From: Pseudonocardia sp. EC080619-01
GTDB taxonomy: Bacteria; Actinomycetota; Actinomycetes; Mycobacteriales; Pseudonocardiaceae
Direction of reading: 5' to 3'
Assembly (NCBI RefSeq): GCF_001420995.1
Contig: NZ_CP012184.1
Coordinates: 4,200,501 to 4,264,500, forward strand
DNA length: 64,000 nt
In this document: positions 1 to 8,906 of the stretch, piece after piece
How positions within the stretch are numbered: the stretch's first letter is position 1
Layout of the letters: each line of letters starts with the position of its first letter
Translations under genes and position numbers: made by a program
The notes under the pieces: generated by a model
Database searches by the model: none
Told to the model about the DNA's origin: nothing
What the model saw: the letters and a program-made list of their open reading frames with translations, nothing else

Positions 1-729
1 TTCTTCACGGTGGCCTTCGCAGTGTTCTTCGTCCGCTGGATCGACGACGTGCCGCAGAGCCTGATCCCGCTGATCGCCGCTGTCGCGGGTGCGGCCTCGA
101 CAGTGTCTCGCGGTGCACTCGCGGTCGCCTCTGTCGTCGGCGCGGTCGTCACCGTCGTCCGTCTGCCACAGCTGCGTCGCACCCGATCTCCGAAGCCCAT
201 GCGGCTGCTCGCGCTGGCGCCCTTGGCAGTTGCAGCGGTGGCGGCCTCGGGTCTCCTCGGAGCACGGACGAGCACCGGCGAAGCCGCACGATCCAGTGAG
301 GTGCGGGGGGACAACGTGGCCGAGGCCATTGCGTTGGCGCGTTCCTCCGGCTGGACCGGCAGCGGGCCGACCACGGCAGACCCGCTCACCATCGCGCTCT
401 CGCACGGCGCCTACCCGATGGAGAACTCCCTGCTGCAGATTCTCGTCAGCCTGGGTGTTCCCGGCCTGGTGCTGCTCCTGGCGACGCTGGCCCTGGTGGT
501 AGCCGCAGCAGCGCGTTCGGGTGCGCACGCCGGAGCCGCCGGTGTCGTGGCCTTCGCCGCGGTGACGGCCGGCTACAACGGCCTGGAGGGGCTCCTCCCG
601 CTGCACAGCCTCCTTGGTCTGGTCTTCCTGCTCTGCCTGGCCGGTGGGCAGTTGCCGGCTCGGACCGACTCTCCCCGCACAACGTCCCCGGGCCTCCGGG
701 CCCCACGACCTTCGAACGGACCGGTGTGA
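1..729 (+). CDS. O-antigen polymerase/ligase-like membrane protein, 3' part (Wzy type)
   Basis: This is the C-terminal 242 residues of an integral membrane protein whose start lies before the window; the frame is open from base 1. It has several hydrophobic segments and a motif of the type MENSLLQILVSLGVPGL, which resembles the HN..L...ELG.PG signature near the end of O-antigen ligase/polymerase (Wzy_C) proteins. The tail is hydrophilic and Pro/Arg-rich. Such proteins join lipid-linked repeat units at the outer face of the membrane. Its stop overlaps the next GT2 gene by 4 bases (GTGA), and a flippase lies three genes on, which fits a Wzx/Wzy polysaccharide cluster. The exact substrate cannot be read. 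Confidence 0.7.
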   Translation, partial: FFTVAFAVFFVRWIDDVPQSLIPLIAAVAGAASTVSRGALAVASVVGAVVTVVRLPQLRRTRSPKPMRLLALAPLAVAAVAASGLLGARTSTGEAARSSEVRGDNVAEAIALARSSGWTGSGPTTADPLTIALSHGAYPMENSLLQILVSLGVPGLVLLLATLALVVAAAARSGAHAGAAGVVAFAAVTAGYNGLEGLLPLHSLLGLVFLLCLAGGQLPARTDSPRTTSPGLRAPRPSNGPV

Positions 730-1751
730 ACCCCACTCTCTCCACCCTGGTCGTCGTGATCACGTATCGGTCCGGCGCCGCCGTGGCCGACCTTGCCGCG
801 ACCATCAGCGGCTGGCTCATCGGCGGATCAGATCGCGCGGCGGTGTTCCTGGACAACAGTGACGACCACGAGTGCGTCGCGACGGCGCGTGCCGCGGTCG
901 ACCCGTCCGTGTCCGACCGGTTCCTGGCCGAGGTCGCGCCGTGCAACCTCGGGTTCTCCTTCGGCGTCAACCACGCCGTCGAGCTCGGCAGGGCACGATG
1001 GGGCGAGCCGCAGGTCGTCCTGCTGCACAATCCGGACGTCGCGACCTCCGCGCAGGTTCTGGACCGCGTCGTGGCGCTCGCCGAGGAGCCTGGCATCGGC
1101 GTCGCGGCACCGACCCTTCTGGCACCCGACGGGACCGTCGACCGTGGCTCGGCCCGCAGGGTCTGGAACAAGCGCCGGTTGTTCGCGACGCTGGTCGGTC
1201 TGCCTGCGCTACCTGGGCTACTGGGGACCCCACGGCGCTCGATCTCCGTCGACGGCCCGGGCGTGCATGACGTCGACTTCACCTCCGGTGCCTATATGGC
1301 GATCCGCAAGGAGGTGTTCGGCAGGGGGCTGGACACCCGGCTCCCGATGTATCTCGAGGACCAGGAGATCTGTCATCGGTCGCACGCCCTCGGATATCGG
1401 GTCGTGGTGTCCGGTGACCTGTCCGCCGAGCACGTCGGCGGGGTCAGCCGGAAGTCGAACACGGCGCAGCGCCGCCAGCTCCGGCTCATGGAACTGGTCG
1501 TCGCCCCCTGTCTGTCGCTGATGGACACTTCCGGGGTAGGCGAGAGTCCACTGAAGCTGCTGGTGGCGGCCGGTGGCCTGGTCAGGGGAGCACTGGCGGT
1601 CCCGGCGGCGTTCGGGCAGCGGCGGGAGCGCGCCACCTGGTTGCGCGACCAGCTGACGCTCTCGGTGTGGTTCGTCCGGTGGGCGGTGACCCCTGGCCCG
1701 ATCGGGGACGTCGAGTGGAACCGGTCGACGCGGCCGACGGAAGCGGGCTGA
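726..1751 (+). CDS. Family 2 glycosyltransferase
   Basis: This 341-residue protein has a GT-A fold of the rhamnosyltransferase-like GT2 type. The nucleotide-binding start LVVVITYRSG, the metal-site region LLHNPDV and the acceptor-side motif LEDQEICHRS are in the usual order. The last third carries hydrophobic stretches and may associate with the membrane. It probably adds one sugar of a polysaccharide repeat unit at the cytoplasmic face. The GTG start overlaps the upstream polymerase stop (GTGA), so the two are translationally coupled, and a GT4 gene begins 6 bases after its stop. Donor and linkage are unknown. dTDP-rhamnose is a reasonable guess given rmlABC nearby, but that is inference. 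Confidence 0.85.
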   Translation: MNPTLSTLVVVITYRSGAAVADLAATISGWLIGGSDRAAVFLDNSDDHECVATARAAVDPSVSDRFLAEVAPCNLGFSFGVNHAVELGRARWGEPQVVLLHNPDVATSAQVLDRVVALAEEPGIGVAAPTLLAPDGTVDRGSARRVWNKRRLFATLVGLPALPGLLGTPRRSISVDGPGVHDVDFTSGAYMAIRKEVFGRGLDTRLPMYLEDQEICHRSHALGYRVVVSGDLSAEHVGGVSRKSNTAQRRQLRLMELVVAPCLSLMDTSGVGESPLKLLVAAGGLVRGALAVPAAFGQRRERATWLRDQLTLSVWFVRWAVTPGPIGDVEWNRSTRPTEAG

Positions 1752-1757
1752 TCGACG

Positions 1758-3023
1758 ATGCGTGTACTCCTGGCCAGCAAGTTCTTGCACCGGGTGGGCG
1801 GCGTGGAGACGTACCTGGAATGGCTCGCGGGCGAGCTCACAACCCGCGGTCACGAGGTGGCCTTGTTCGGGATGGAGGCACCGAGTGGATCGTCGCCCAT
1901 CGCGCCCGGCTCTCCTCGATTCGAGACGCCCGCTCGCAGCTACACATCCGGAAGTCTTCGGGAGCGGCTCGACGACGCGGCGAGCAGCGTCTACTCGGTG
2001 GCGAACGGACGACGGATGACGGCGGCACTGGAGCAGTTCGCGCCGGATGTCGTGCACTTCCACGGCACCTGCTACCAGTTGACGAGCGCCGTCGTCCGGG
2101 CTGCCGGCGGGCGCGGGATCGGTCGCGTCGTGACTGCGCACGAGTACAAGCTCGTGTGCGCGAACCAACGCCTGTGGGCCGACTCCACGTCCGACCTGTG
2201 CCAGGTGTGCGTCGGCGCTTCTCCGGTGCGTCGCGCGATCAACCCGGTGCGGCGCCGGTGCATCAAAGGCAGCCTCGGCGCGTCCGCGGTGGGTGGAGTC
2301 GAGACGATCGTCAGCGACCGGATCATGCGTGGTGCCGGCGACATGATCGTCCACTGCCCGTCGCGATTCATGGAGCAGACGCTGCACGCAGACGGATGGT
2401 CGTCGGCACGGACTGAGGTGCTCGATCTTCCCTGGCGAGAGACTCCCCACCGTCGGGATGCCGAGGCGACCGGTCTGCTCTACATGGGCCGGCTCGCACC
2501 GGAGAAGGACGTACTGACCGTCCTACAGGCATGGAAGGCACTCGGTACGCGCACCGGCGACCGCATACTGACGATCGCCGGCACGGGAGCCGACGAACCG
2601 CAGCTGCACCGCTACGTGGCGGAGCACGCGGTGGACCGCGTCTGCTTCGTCGGACACCTCACTCCCGACCAGATCGGTGCGACCCTGCGGACCACCGCCG
2701 CGACGCTGCACCCTGCGATCTGGTTCGAGAACAGCCCGTTCAGCGTGCGGGAGAGCCTCATGGCTCGCGTGCCCGCTCTGGTGGCGGACCGTGGGGGCAT
2801 GCCGGAGCTGGTCACCGACGGGGTGACCGGGATGGTGTCCGAACACTCGGTCGCGGGATGGAGCGGGACGATCGAGCGGTTCCTCGGCGGTGAGATCGCT
2901 TCACCACAGGCGTTCGAGGAGGAGTTGGCCGATCGGGTGACGAGTGGGGATCAGCACTTCCGCGCGCTCACGGGGCTGTACGGGCGGGCACAGGCTGCCG
3001 CCGCGATCCGGACCTCTCGATGA
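1758..3023 (+). CDS. Family 4 glycosyltransferase
   Basis: This 421-residue protein begins MRVLLASKFLHRVGGVETYL, the typical N-terminal Rossmann start of GT4 (GT-B) enzymes. The C-terminal half has the donor-site pattern LLYMGRLAPEKDVLTVLQAW and the ENSPFSVRESLMARVPALVADRGG region that corresponds to the EX7E motif. A cysteine cluster in the middle (YKLVCANQ, DLCQVCVG, RRRCIKG) is common in GT4 proteins that have a small metal-binding insert. It is expected to act in the cytoplasm on an undecaprenyl-linked acceptor. It sits 6 bases after the GT2 gene and just before the flippase. Donor specificity is not predictable here. Confidence 0.87.
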   Translation: MRVLLASKFLHRVGGVETYLEWLAGELTTRGHEVALFGMEAPSGSSPIAPGSPRFETPARSYTSGSLRERLDDAASSVYSVANGRRMTAALEQFAPDVVHFHGTCYQLTSAVVRAAGGRGIGRVVTAHEYKLVCANQRLWADSTSDLCQVCVGASPVRRAINPVRRRCIKGSLGASAVGGVETIVSDRIMRGAGDMIVHCPSRFMEQTLHADGWSSARTEVLDLPWRETPHRRDAEATGLLYMGRLAPEKDVLTVLQAWKALGTRTGDRILTIAGTGADEPQLHRYVAEHAVDRVCFVGHLTPDQIGATLRTTAATLHPAIWFENSPFSVRESLMARVPALVADRGGMPELVTDGVTGMVSEHSVAGWSGTIERFLGGEIASPQAFEEELADRVTSGDQHFRALTGLYGRAQAAAAIRTSR

Positions 3024-3054
3024 CATCCCCCGCCTACCCGGACTGTCGTCACCG

Positions 3055-4278
3055 ATGAGGAAGACATTCCTCTCCGCCTCGATCGCCCGAGTGGCGGGTG
3101 CCGTCGCGCAGGCGGCGATGGGCATCGCGCTTGCGCGCTCAGTGGCACCGTCCGAGTACGGCGTCGTGACCGCACTGATCGGCGTGTTCCTGGTGTGGTT
3201 CATCGTCGCCGACGTCGGCATGTCCAGCTTCGCCGGCCGCTCGTACGCCGTAGGCAAGATCGACGAGGTCCGCACGATCCTCTGGTTCAGCGGACGGGCG
3301 GCTCTCGGCGGCACCATCGGCGGTGTCGCCCTCCTGGCGCTGGTCGTCCCCGGAGTCCCCAGGACGCTGCTCGCTGCACTGTCGCTGCTGGTCATCGCCC
3401 AAGGGCTGGAGAAGTACTGCGAGACCAGGCTCGCGGTCGTCATCGCCGCCGACCTCGCCACGGCGGTCGCTACGTCGATCCTGCTCCGCCGTCTCGTGAG
3501 TTGCGCGGTGTTCCTGCTCCTGCTCGTCGCCGACGCGGGTCCGGGCACGATGCTGTACGCGATCGGTATGGCTTCGGGCGCCGCAATCGGATCGGTACAC
3601 ATCAGACAGCTGCTGCGGCGACATGGCGTCGTCGCTCGGCGAGCGACTGCCGTCGTAGACGTCTTGCGCAGATCGGTGCCCTTTGCGATCAATGACCTGT
3701 CCGTCCAGAGCCGTGCCCTGGACGTGTTTCTCGTGGCCGCACTGACCTCACCGGCCGGTGCCGGGTTCTACTCGGCCGCGTCGAAGCTGACGTCTCCGTT
3801 CCAACTCCTGTCCTCCACCTTGGCCGCGGTGGTGCTCCCGGCAACAGCGCGGGCGGACTACGGTGCTCGCCGCCGGCTGCTGCGCGCTGTCGTGGGACTC
3901 ACCGCTGTGCTGACCATCCTGGCGGCACCTGTCGGATGGTTCGGCACCGAGGTGAGTGTCCTGCTGCTCGGCGATGCCTACGCCTCGGCCGGACCCCTCG
4001 TCGCGGTGTTCGTCGTGACCTTCCCCGTCGTCGCCCTGGCCACTCCACTTGCAGCCTTGCTGCAGGGGATGGGGCGTGAACGATTCGTCGGGCTCCAGAG
4101 CCTTGTCAGCTCGGTCCTGCTCCTCGGCGCTGTCGCCGCTGGTGGATGGTGGTGGGACGAGATGGGCGCCGCGACGGGGTTCGCCGTCGCGGCGGTGGGG
4201 AAGTACTTGAGTCTCGCTCTGGCGGCCTTCGTCGGGACCCGTCGGGAGCGGTCCGTCGCCACACAGGCACGGGAATGA
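3055..4278 (+). CDS. Polysaccharide flippase (Wzx/MATE-like)
   Basis: This protein of about 407 residues has a dozen or so hydrophobic segments and belongs to the polysaccharide-transporter (MVF/Wzx) superfamily. The start MRKTFLSASIARVAGAVAQAAMGIALAR is the usual first helix, in which an amphipathic beginning leads into the transporter core. I chose the ATG at 3055 because the longer open frame (from 2944) would overlap the upstream GT4 gene by 80 bases and adds a non-hydrophobic, low-information leader. It would carry lipid-linked repeat units across the membrane for the polymerase encoded at the start of the window. It ends 16 bases before a convergent glycosyltransferase gene. Confidence 0.85.
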   Translation: MRKTFLSASIARVAGAVAQAAMGIALARSVAPSEYGVVTALIGVFLVWFIVADVGMSSFAGRSYAVGKIDEVRTILWFSGRAALGGTIGGVALLALVVPGVPRTLLAALSLLVIAQGLEKYCETRLAVVIAADLATAVATSILLRRLVSCAVFLLLLVADAGPGTMLYAIGMASGAAIGSVHIRQLLRRHGVVARRATAVVDVLRRSVPFAINDLSVQSRALDVFLVAALTSPAGAGFYSAASKLTSPFQLLSSTLAAVVLPATARADYGARRRLLRAVVGLTAVLTILAAPVGWFGTEVSVLLLGDAYASAGPLVAVFVVTFPVVALATPLAALLQGMGRERFVGLQSLVSSVLLLGAVAAGGWWWDEMGAATGFAVAAVGKYLSLALAAFVGTRRERSVATQARE

Positions 4279-4294
4279 CGTCGTTCGCTCGGAA

Positions 4295-5419
4295 CTACCG
4301 GAGGCGCTCCCGTGCCAGAGCATCCCGCAGGCGCGACCACTGGCGGTCCGCATCGCCGACGCCTGCGCGGCTCCTCGCACGCTCTGCCGCGGATGAGCGC
4401 AGGCCGCGGAGCGCGGCCGGATCGCGGGCGAGCCGGCCCAGGATGCTCGCCATCGCGGCCGGCGCCGGCTCGATCAGGATCCCGCCGCCGTCGCGGAGGA
4501 TCTCCCGCGTTCCCCCGAGGTCGTAACCGACGACTGGTGTCCCCACCAGGACCGATTCGATCGTCACCCTGCCGTATGCCTCGTTGCGTGAGCAGACCAG
4601 GCTGACGTCCGCGCCGGCGAGAACACCGATCGGGTTGCTGCTCGCTCCCCGGTAGCGGAGCACGGACTCGACATCGGCATCCCAGATCATGTCGTGCAGT
4701 CGTGCAAGGTCGTCGGGGGCTGCGTCGCCGTACAACTCGATCCGCACCGGTGCACCGCTCGCGACGATTCGCCTCGCAGCCTCGACGAGATCGAACTGGC
4801 CTTTCTCCGTGGAGAGGGTGCCCAGCAGGACGGCCACCAGCATGTGCGGGGGCTCGTCGCGGACCTCGCTGACCGTCTCCGGGATCTCGATGGGCGGGTA
4901 CTCGATCAACGTCGGCCGCCGGTACTGGGAGGCCGCATACTCCGAAACGGCGATACTGACGTCGGACCACGCATCGAGAGCGCGCACGATCAGAGCTTTC
5001 GGGATCGGCGAACGCAAGGTCGGGTTCGAGCGGATGCTCTCGCCGAGAATGATCGATCGGGGTGTGCCTGCGAGTACCGCAGCCAAGAGCGGCGCGGGGG
5101 TGACCGTCGACCCGATGACGACGGCGTCGGGTCTCGTCCGACGTAACAGCATGAGCCAGGGAACGAGCTGGGCTAGCGACTGGAGGGTTCGCAACGCCCC
5201 CGTAAAGGTCCGATGCCGGACTCCCATCCACCACTGGCAGGGCTGGACGATCACTTCCGCCCCCGGCAGCCGGTCACGGATCAACCGCTCGATGGGCCCC
5301 TTGCGTGGAATCGACACGGTGACCTGGTCTCCACATCGGACCGCGGCGGAGGCAAGGGCGACGAGTGTGCGTTCGGCTCCCGCCGTCGTCGACGAGTGAG
5401 CGACGAAGAGGACGTGCAT
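4295..5419 (-). CDS. Family 4 glycosyltransferase
   Basis: This 374-residue GT-B enzyme begins MHVLFVAHSSTTAGAERTLV. The donor half shows VLLGTLSTEKGQFDLVEAAR and SRNEAYGRVTIESVLVGTPVVG, the GT4 EX7E region, followed by GGTREIL. It probably builds the same polysaccharide as the plus-strand cluster it faces. On the minus strand it lies 65 bases downstream of rmlA, so rmlA and this gene may be one transcript. The pairing with rmlA hints at a rhamnosyl transfer role, but this is context only. Confidence 0.85.
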   Translation of the reverse strand: MHVLFVAHSSTTAGAERTLVALASAAVRCGDQVTVSIPRKGPIERLIRDRLPGAEVIVQPCQWWMGVRHRTFTGALRTLQSLAQLVPWLMLLRRTRPDAVVIGSTVTPAPLLAAVLAGTPRSIILGESIRSNPTLRSPIPKALIVRALDAWSDVSIAVSEYAASQYRRPTLIEYPPIEIPETVSEVRDEPPHMLVAVLLGTLSTEKGQFDLVEAARRIVASGAPVRIELYGDAAPDDLARLHDMIWDADVESVLRYRGASSNPIGVLAGADVSLVCSRNEAYGRVTIESVLVGTPVVGYDLGGTREILRDGGGILIEPAPAAMASILGRLARDPAALRGLRSSAAERARSRAGVGDADRQWSRLRDALARERLR

Positions 5420-5484
5420 GGGTGGTCCCTAGCCTGAGCTGATCTAGTCGGGCGGGCCGGACTGCGTGGGCGGCTCCGTGCATC

Positions 5485-6366
5485 TCATATCTGGTCGGCG
5501 ACAGCCATGACGTATTCACCGTATCCGGATCCGGATTGTGCTCGGCCGAGGGCACGGCACTGTTCGGAGGTGATCCAACCCATGCGCAGGGCGACCTCTT
5601 CGACGCAGGCGATCCGGATGCCCTGGCGGTTTTCCAGGACCCGGACGTACTGGCCCGCCTCCATGAGGGACTCGTGGGTCCCGGTATCCAGCCATGCGAA
5701 CCCACGGCCGAGGTCGTGCAGGTGGGCACGACCCTGCTCGAGGTAGGCGCGGTTGACGTCGGTGATCTCAAGCTCGCCGCGGGCCGAGGGACCGATGCCG
5801 GCGGCGATGTCGACGACCTGGTCGTCGTAGAGGTAGAGCCCCGTGATGGCTCGGTCGGAGCGTGGCTCGACCGGCTTCTCCTCGATCGAGATCAGTGTGC
5901 CGTCGATGTCCGCCTCGCCGACGCCATAGCGTTGCGGATCCTTCACGGGATACCCGAACAGGACGCATCCGTACTCACCGGTCGCAACGCTGCGCGCAGC
6001 GCTCTGCAGGGTCGAGGAGAAGGACGGACCGTGGAAGATGTTGTCGCCGAGTACGAGTGCCGACGGGCCGCCGCGGACGTGGTCGGCGCCGATCACGAAG
6101 GCCTCGGCCAGGCCGTTCGGAGCGCGCTGCTCCGCATAGTCGATCTCGAGGCCGAACTGGCTCCCGTCGCCGAGGAGCCGCTGGAAGCCGGGCAGGTCGT
6201 GCGGGGTGGAGATGAGCAGGATCTCGCGGATGCCGGCCAGCATGAGAGTGGCCAGAGGGTGGTAGATCATCGGCTTGTCGTAGACCGGCAGAAGCTGCTT
6301 GGACACGGCCCGCGTGATCGGAAACAGTCGGCTGCCGGTCCCCCCGGCCAGGATGATGCCCTTCAC
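5485..6366 (-). CDS. rmlA: Glucose-1-phosphate thymidylyltransferase (copy 1)
   Basis: This 293-residue protein makes dTDP-glucose from glucose-1-phosphate and dTTP, the first step to dTDP-L-rhamnose. It has the N-terminal LAGGTGSRLFPIT signature, the uridine/thymidine-site KQLLPVYDKPMIYHPL, LVLGDNIFHG and the EEKP motif, and it is full length for RmlA. It starts with GTG. It is divergent from rmlB across a 246-base region and is followed by a GT4 gene. A close paralogue lies at 36746-37639; the two proteins are nearly collinear but differ in many third codon positions, this copy being richer in A/T. Confidence 0.96.
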   Translation of the reverse strand: MKGIILAGGTGSRLFPITRAVSKQLLPVYDKPMIYHPLATLMLAGIREILLISTPHDLPGFQRLLGDGSQFGLEIDYAEQRAPNGLAEAFVIGADHVRGGPSALVLGDNIFHGPSFSSTLQSAARSVATGEYGCVLFGYPVKDPQRYGVGEADIDGTLISIEEKPVEPRSDRAITGLYLYDDQVVDIAAGIGPSARGELEITDVNRAYLEQGRAHLHDLGRGFAWLDTGTHESLMEAGQYVRVLENRQGIRIACVEEVALRMGWITSEQCRALGRAQSGSGYGEYVMAVADQI

Positions 6367-6612
6367 GGTCGCGCGTTCCCTTCGAGTTCGTCCGAGGCTT
6401 CGGCGCGCTGCAGTCGAGACGGGACGTGTCTCGATGAGGTGGCGCGGAAGGGTCGTGGCTCAGCACGACCGGCTTCCCTCGTGTTCTGGCGACGAGTGTG
6501 CACAGGAGTGATGGTGTCGGGGCTCCCTAGAGCAAGTCGTCGATTGAGTCATGGAAAACTATCAGTAGTTCACCCGGCCGGGTGGATGAGCTCCACGATC
6601 GGCGAGGTGTGC
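6367..6612. promoter_or_regulatory. Divergent intergenic region between rmlA and rmlB, with inverted repeat
   Basis: This 246-base gap must hold the promoters of both rml arms. It contains a 7-base inverted repeat TCGAGAC (6414-6420) and GTCTCGA (6428-6434) with a 7-base spacer, a plausible operator. Near the rmlB end there is an A/T-rich stretch (6540-6570, around gaaaactatcag) that could hold a -10 element. No canonical -35/-10 pair can be assigned with confidence. Confidence 0.4.
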
Positions 6613-7596
6613 ATGCGACTGGTGGTCACAGGTGGTGCCGGGTTCATCGGCTCCCATTTCGTGCGAACCCTCGTGAATGGCGGCTATGAGCCGTTCACGG
6701 GTGCGGACGTGACGGTCCTGGATGCCTTCACCTACGCAGGTCGGGAGGAGAACCTCGACTCCGTCAGCGACTCTCCGCAGCTGCACCTTCAGCGAGCCGA
6801 CATCCGTGACTCGGTCCGGGTCGCCGAGGTACTGGCGGGAGCGGACGTCGTCGTACACTTCGCGGCCGAGACCCACGTTGATCGATCGATCACCGGTGCC
6901 GCAGACTTCGTGACGACGAACGTCGTCGGGACTCAGGTGCTGCTACAGGCGGCGCTCGACCTGGGAGTGGGGCGTTTCGTGCACGTCTCGACCGACGAGG
7001 TCTATGGGTCGATCGACGAAGGGTCGTGGCCCGAGAACCATCCGCTGGAGCCGAACTCGCCGTACTCGGCGGCGAAGGCTGGAAGCGATCTCCTGGCGCG
7101 TTCGTACCACCGGACGCACGGACTGGATGTCGTCATCACCCGGTGCTCCAACAACTACGGGCCTTACCAGTTCCCCGAGAAGGTCATCCCGCTCTTCGTG
7201 ACGAACCTGCTCGATGGGCAGAGGGTGCCGCTCTACGGCGATGGGCTGAACGTCCGGGACTGGCTACACGTCGACGACCACTGTCACGGGATCGCTCTCG
7301 CCGCAGCGAAGGGAGGGGCGGGCGAGATCTACAACATCGGCGGCGGCACGGAGCTCCAAAACCGCGAGCTCACTGCCCGACTGCTCACTGCTGTCGGCGT
7401 CGGCGAAGAGATGATCGAGCGAGTGCCGGATCGGAAGGGACACGATCGGCGGTACTCGGTGGACTGGTCCAAGATCCACGACGAGCTGGGCTACGAGCCG
7501 CGACGCTCTTTCGATGATGGGCTCGCCGAGACGGTCGCCTGGTACCGGGAGAATCGCGGCTGGTGGGAGCCGCTGAAGAACGGAGTGGTCCGGTGA
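6613..7596 (+). CDS. rmlB: dTDP-glucose 4,6-dehydratase (copy 1)
   Basis: This 327-residue SDR-family enzyme converts dTDP-glucose to dTDP-4-keto-6-deoxyglucose. The Rossmann motif GGAGFIGSHFVR, the AETHVDRSI segment, the STDEVYG substrate motif and the YSAAKAG catalytic YxxxK are all present. The start is placed at ATG 6613; the frame stays open far upstream, but that part is antisense to rmlA. An in-frame GTG lies two codons earlier. The stop overlaps the rmlC start (GTGA), so rmlBC are coupled. A paralogue is at 38547-39512. Confidence 0.96.
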   Translation: MRLVVTGGAGFIGSHFVRTLVNGGYEPFTGADVTVLDAFTYAGREENLDSVSDSPQLHLQRADIRDSVRVAEVLAGADVVVHFAAETHVDRSITGAADFVTTNVVGTQVLLQAALDLGVGRFVHVSTDEVYGSIDEGSWPENHPLEPNSPYSAAKAGSDLLARSYHRTHGLDVVITRCSNNYGPYQFPEKVIPLFVTNLLDGQRVPLYGDGLNVRDWLHVDDHCHGIALAAAKGGAGEIYNIGGGTELQNRELTARLLTAVGVGEEMIERVPDRKGHDRRYSVDWSKIHDELGYEPRRSFDDGLAETVAWYRENRGWWEPLKNGVVR

Positions 7597-8198
7597 AGGC
7601 CACCGAGCTCGGTATTTCGGGAGCGTGGCTGTTCGAGCCGACCGTCTTTCCTGACCCACGTGGCAGGTTCACCGCACCGTTCCAGGGACCGGTGTTTCGC
7701 GAAGCTCTCGGCTTCGACCTCTCCGTCATGCAGTCCAACCAGTCGGTGTCGTCTCGCGGAGTCGTACGCGGCGTTCACTATGCCGACGTGCCTCCGGGTC
7801 AGGCGAAGTACCTTTACATCGCGGCCGGCGCTGTGCGGGACGTCATCGTCGACATCCGTGTCGGGTCACCGACATTCGGACAGTTCGAAGTCGTCGATCT
7901 GGACGCCGACTCGATGCGAGCCGTGTACCTGTCCGAGGGGCTCGGACACGCGTTCCAGGCGATGACCGACGGCACCGTTGTGGGATACCTGTGTTCCACG
8001 TCGTACGCGCCGGAACGAGAGCACGGGATCACTCCGATCGACCCGCAACTCGCTATCCCATGGGTGGCCGGTGTCGAGCCGGTGCTGTCGGAGAAGGACC
8101 GCGAAGCACCCACGCTGGCCGAGGCTGAGGCGGCCGGATCGCTGCCGACCTGGGACGCCTGTCAGGACTGGTACGCCAGCCTCCGAGCGCCTCACTGA
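7593..8198 (+). CDS. rmlC: dTDP-4-dehydrorhamnose 3,5-epimerase (copy 1)
   Basis: This 201-residue cupin epimerises C3 and C5 of dTDP-4-keto-6-deoxyglucose. The catalytic-His motif RGVHYADVPPGQAKY and the late SEGLGHAFQA block are typical of actinobacterial RmlC. The GTG at 7593 overlaps the rmlB stop. No rmlD follows; the reductase for this set is probably supplied by the gene at 37636-38472. Its paralogue at 39509-40114 has the same length and very similar sequence but higher GC at third positions. Confidence 0.95.
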   Translation: MKATELGISGAWLFEPTVFPDPRGRFTAPFQGPVFREALGFDLSVMQSNQSVSSRGVVRGVHYADVPPGQAKYLYIAAGAVRDVIVDIRVGSPTFGQFEVVDLDADSMRAVYLSEGLGHAFQAMTDGTVVGYLCSTSYAPEREHGITPIDPQLAIPWVAGVEPVLSEKDREAPTLAEAEAAGSLPTWDACQDWYASLRAPH

Positions 8199-8623
8199 AT
8201 CAGGGTCGCGCCAGAGTCTGGTTGGTCCTGGAGTGACGGCCGGCATCGGTCGTTGAACTCGGGCGACGTGGTGGTCGGGTACCTGGACCGCCGCCGTACG
8301 GAATTCGGCGGCATGGAGGCCGGTCCGGGCCTGATCGTCGTGGCGCCGAGGGTGTCGTGGGTCGCGATTCGGGACGGCTCCCGAGGGCGAGATCGGTCTT
8401 GCCTCCCATGCTGGTCGCCATGCCGTCGTCGAGGGAGGAACTAGGCGGCTCGGGCGCCTGGTCGAGCAGACTCACGCCACCCGGGCGGGAGATCGGGACC
8501 GGTTCCGGCTGCTCGTGGCGCGCTACGGGCAGTACGTGTGGCTCGGCAGCTCCGGGAGTGGCGACGTCTGGCGGTCGGCGGGTCGGTGAGCATCCCGGGG
8601 AGTGGTGCTCCCGACGTTCCGGC
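8199..8623. other. Gap without a convincing gene; possible decayed coding remnant
   Basis: No intact gene is supported here. Two protein-like readings exist. One is frame 3, from a TTG at 8253, containing NSGDVVVGYLDRRR and PGLIVVAPRVSWVAIRDG. The other is frame 1, roughly 8383-8589, containing DRFRLLVARYGQYVWLGSSG and ending TGA at 8587-8589. Neither has a ribosome site, and they would need a frameshift to join. I treat it as intergenic or a remnant of unknown origin. Confidence 0.3.
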
Positions 8624-8884
8624 TCAGGGCGACTCGTCGCGGTCGATGTACGGCCGGGCGAGCCCGTGTGCCGTCCCGAACGGGATGCCTGTCTGCTCTC
8701 CGAGCCGGGGCCAGGACATGCCTTCCCGCTGGTAGAGCGCCGCGAGCAGGCGCCCCAGCCGCTCCCGCGCCGCGTCCCTATCGGTGTCGGCGAGACGGAC
8801 GGCCTGAATCAGTTCGTCGTCGCTCAGCTCGTCGGTCGGACGGGCGAGCAGGCTCGCGAGCTCGGCGAGCTGGTCCGGATCCAC
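8624..8884 (-). CDS. Small helix-turn-helix protein, divergent partner of 8952-9200
   Basis: This 86-residue protein is not recognised by name. Its first half is acidic/leucine-rich (LAELASLLARPTDELSDDELI). Its second half reads like a helix-turn-helix (ALYQREGMSWPRLGEQTG then IPFGTAHGLARPYID), similar to sigma region-4 or MarR/XRE-type recognition helices. The GTG at 8884 is chosen because the open frame upstream (to GTG 8947) would run through a 20-base palindrome and into the divergent promoter. The ribosome site is weak. It may repress itself and its divergent neighbour through that palindrome (inference). Confidence 0.6.
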   Translation of the reverse strand: MDPDQLAELASLLARPTDELSDDELIQAVRLADTDRDAARERLGRLLAALYQREGMSWPRLGEQTGIPFGTAHGLARPYIDRDESP

Positions 8885-8906
8885 ACCCCGAGTGTTTGCC
8901 GTGCTA

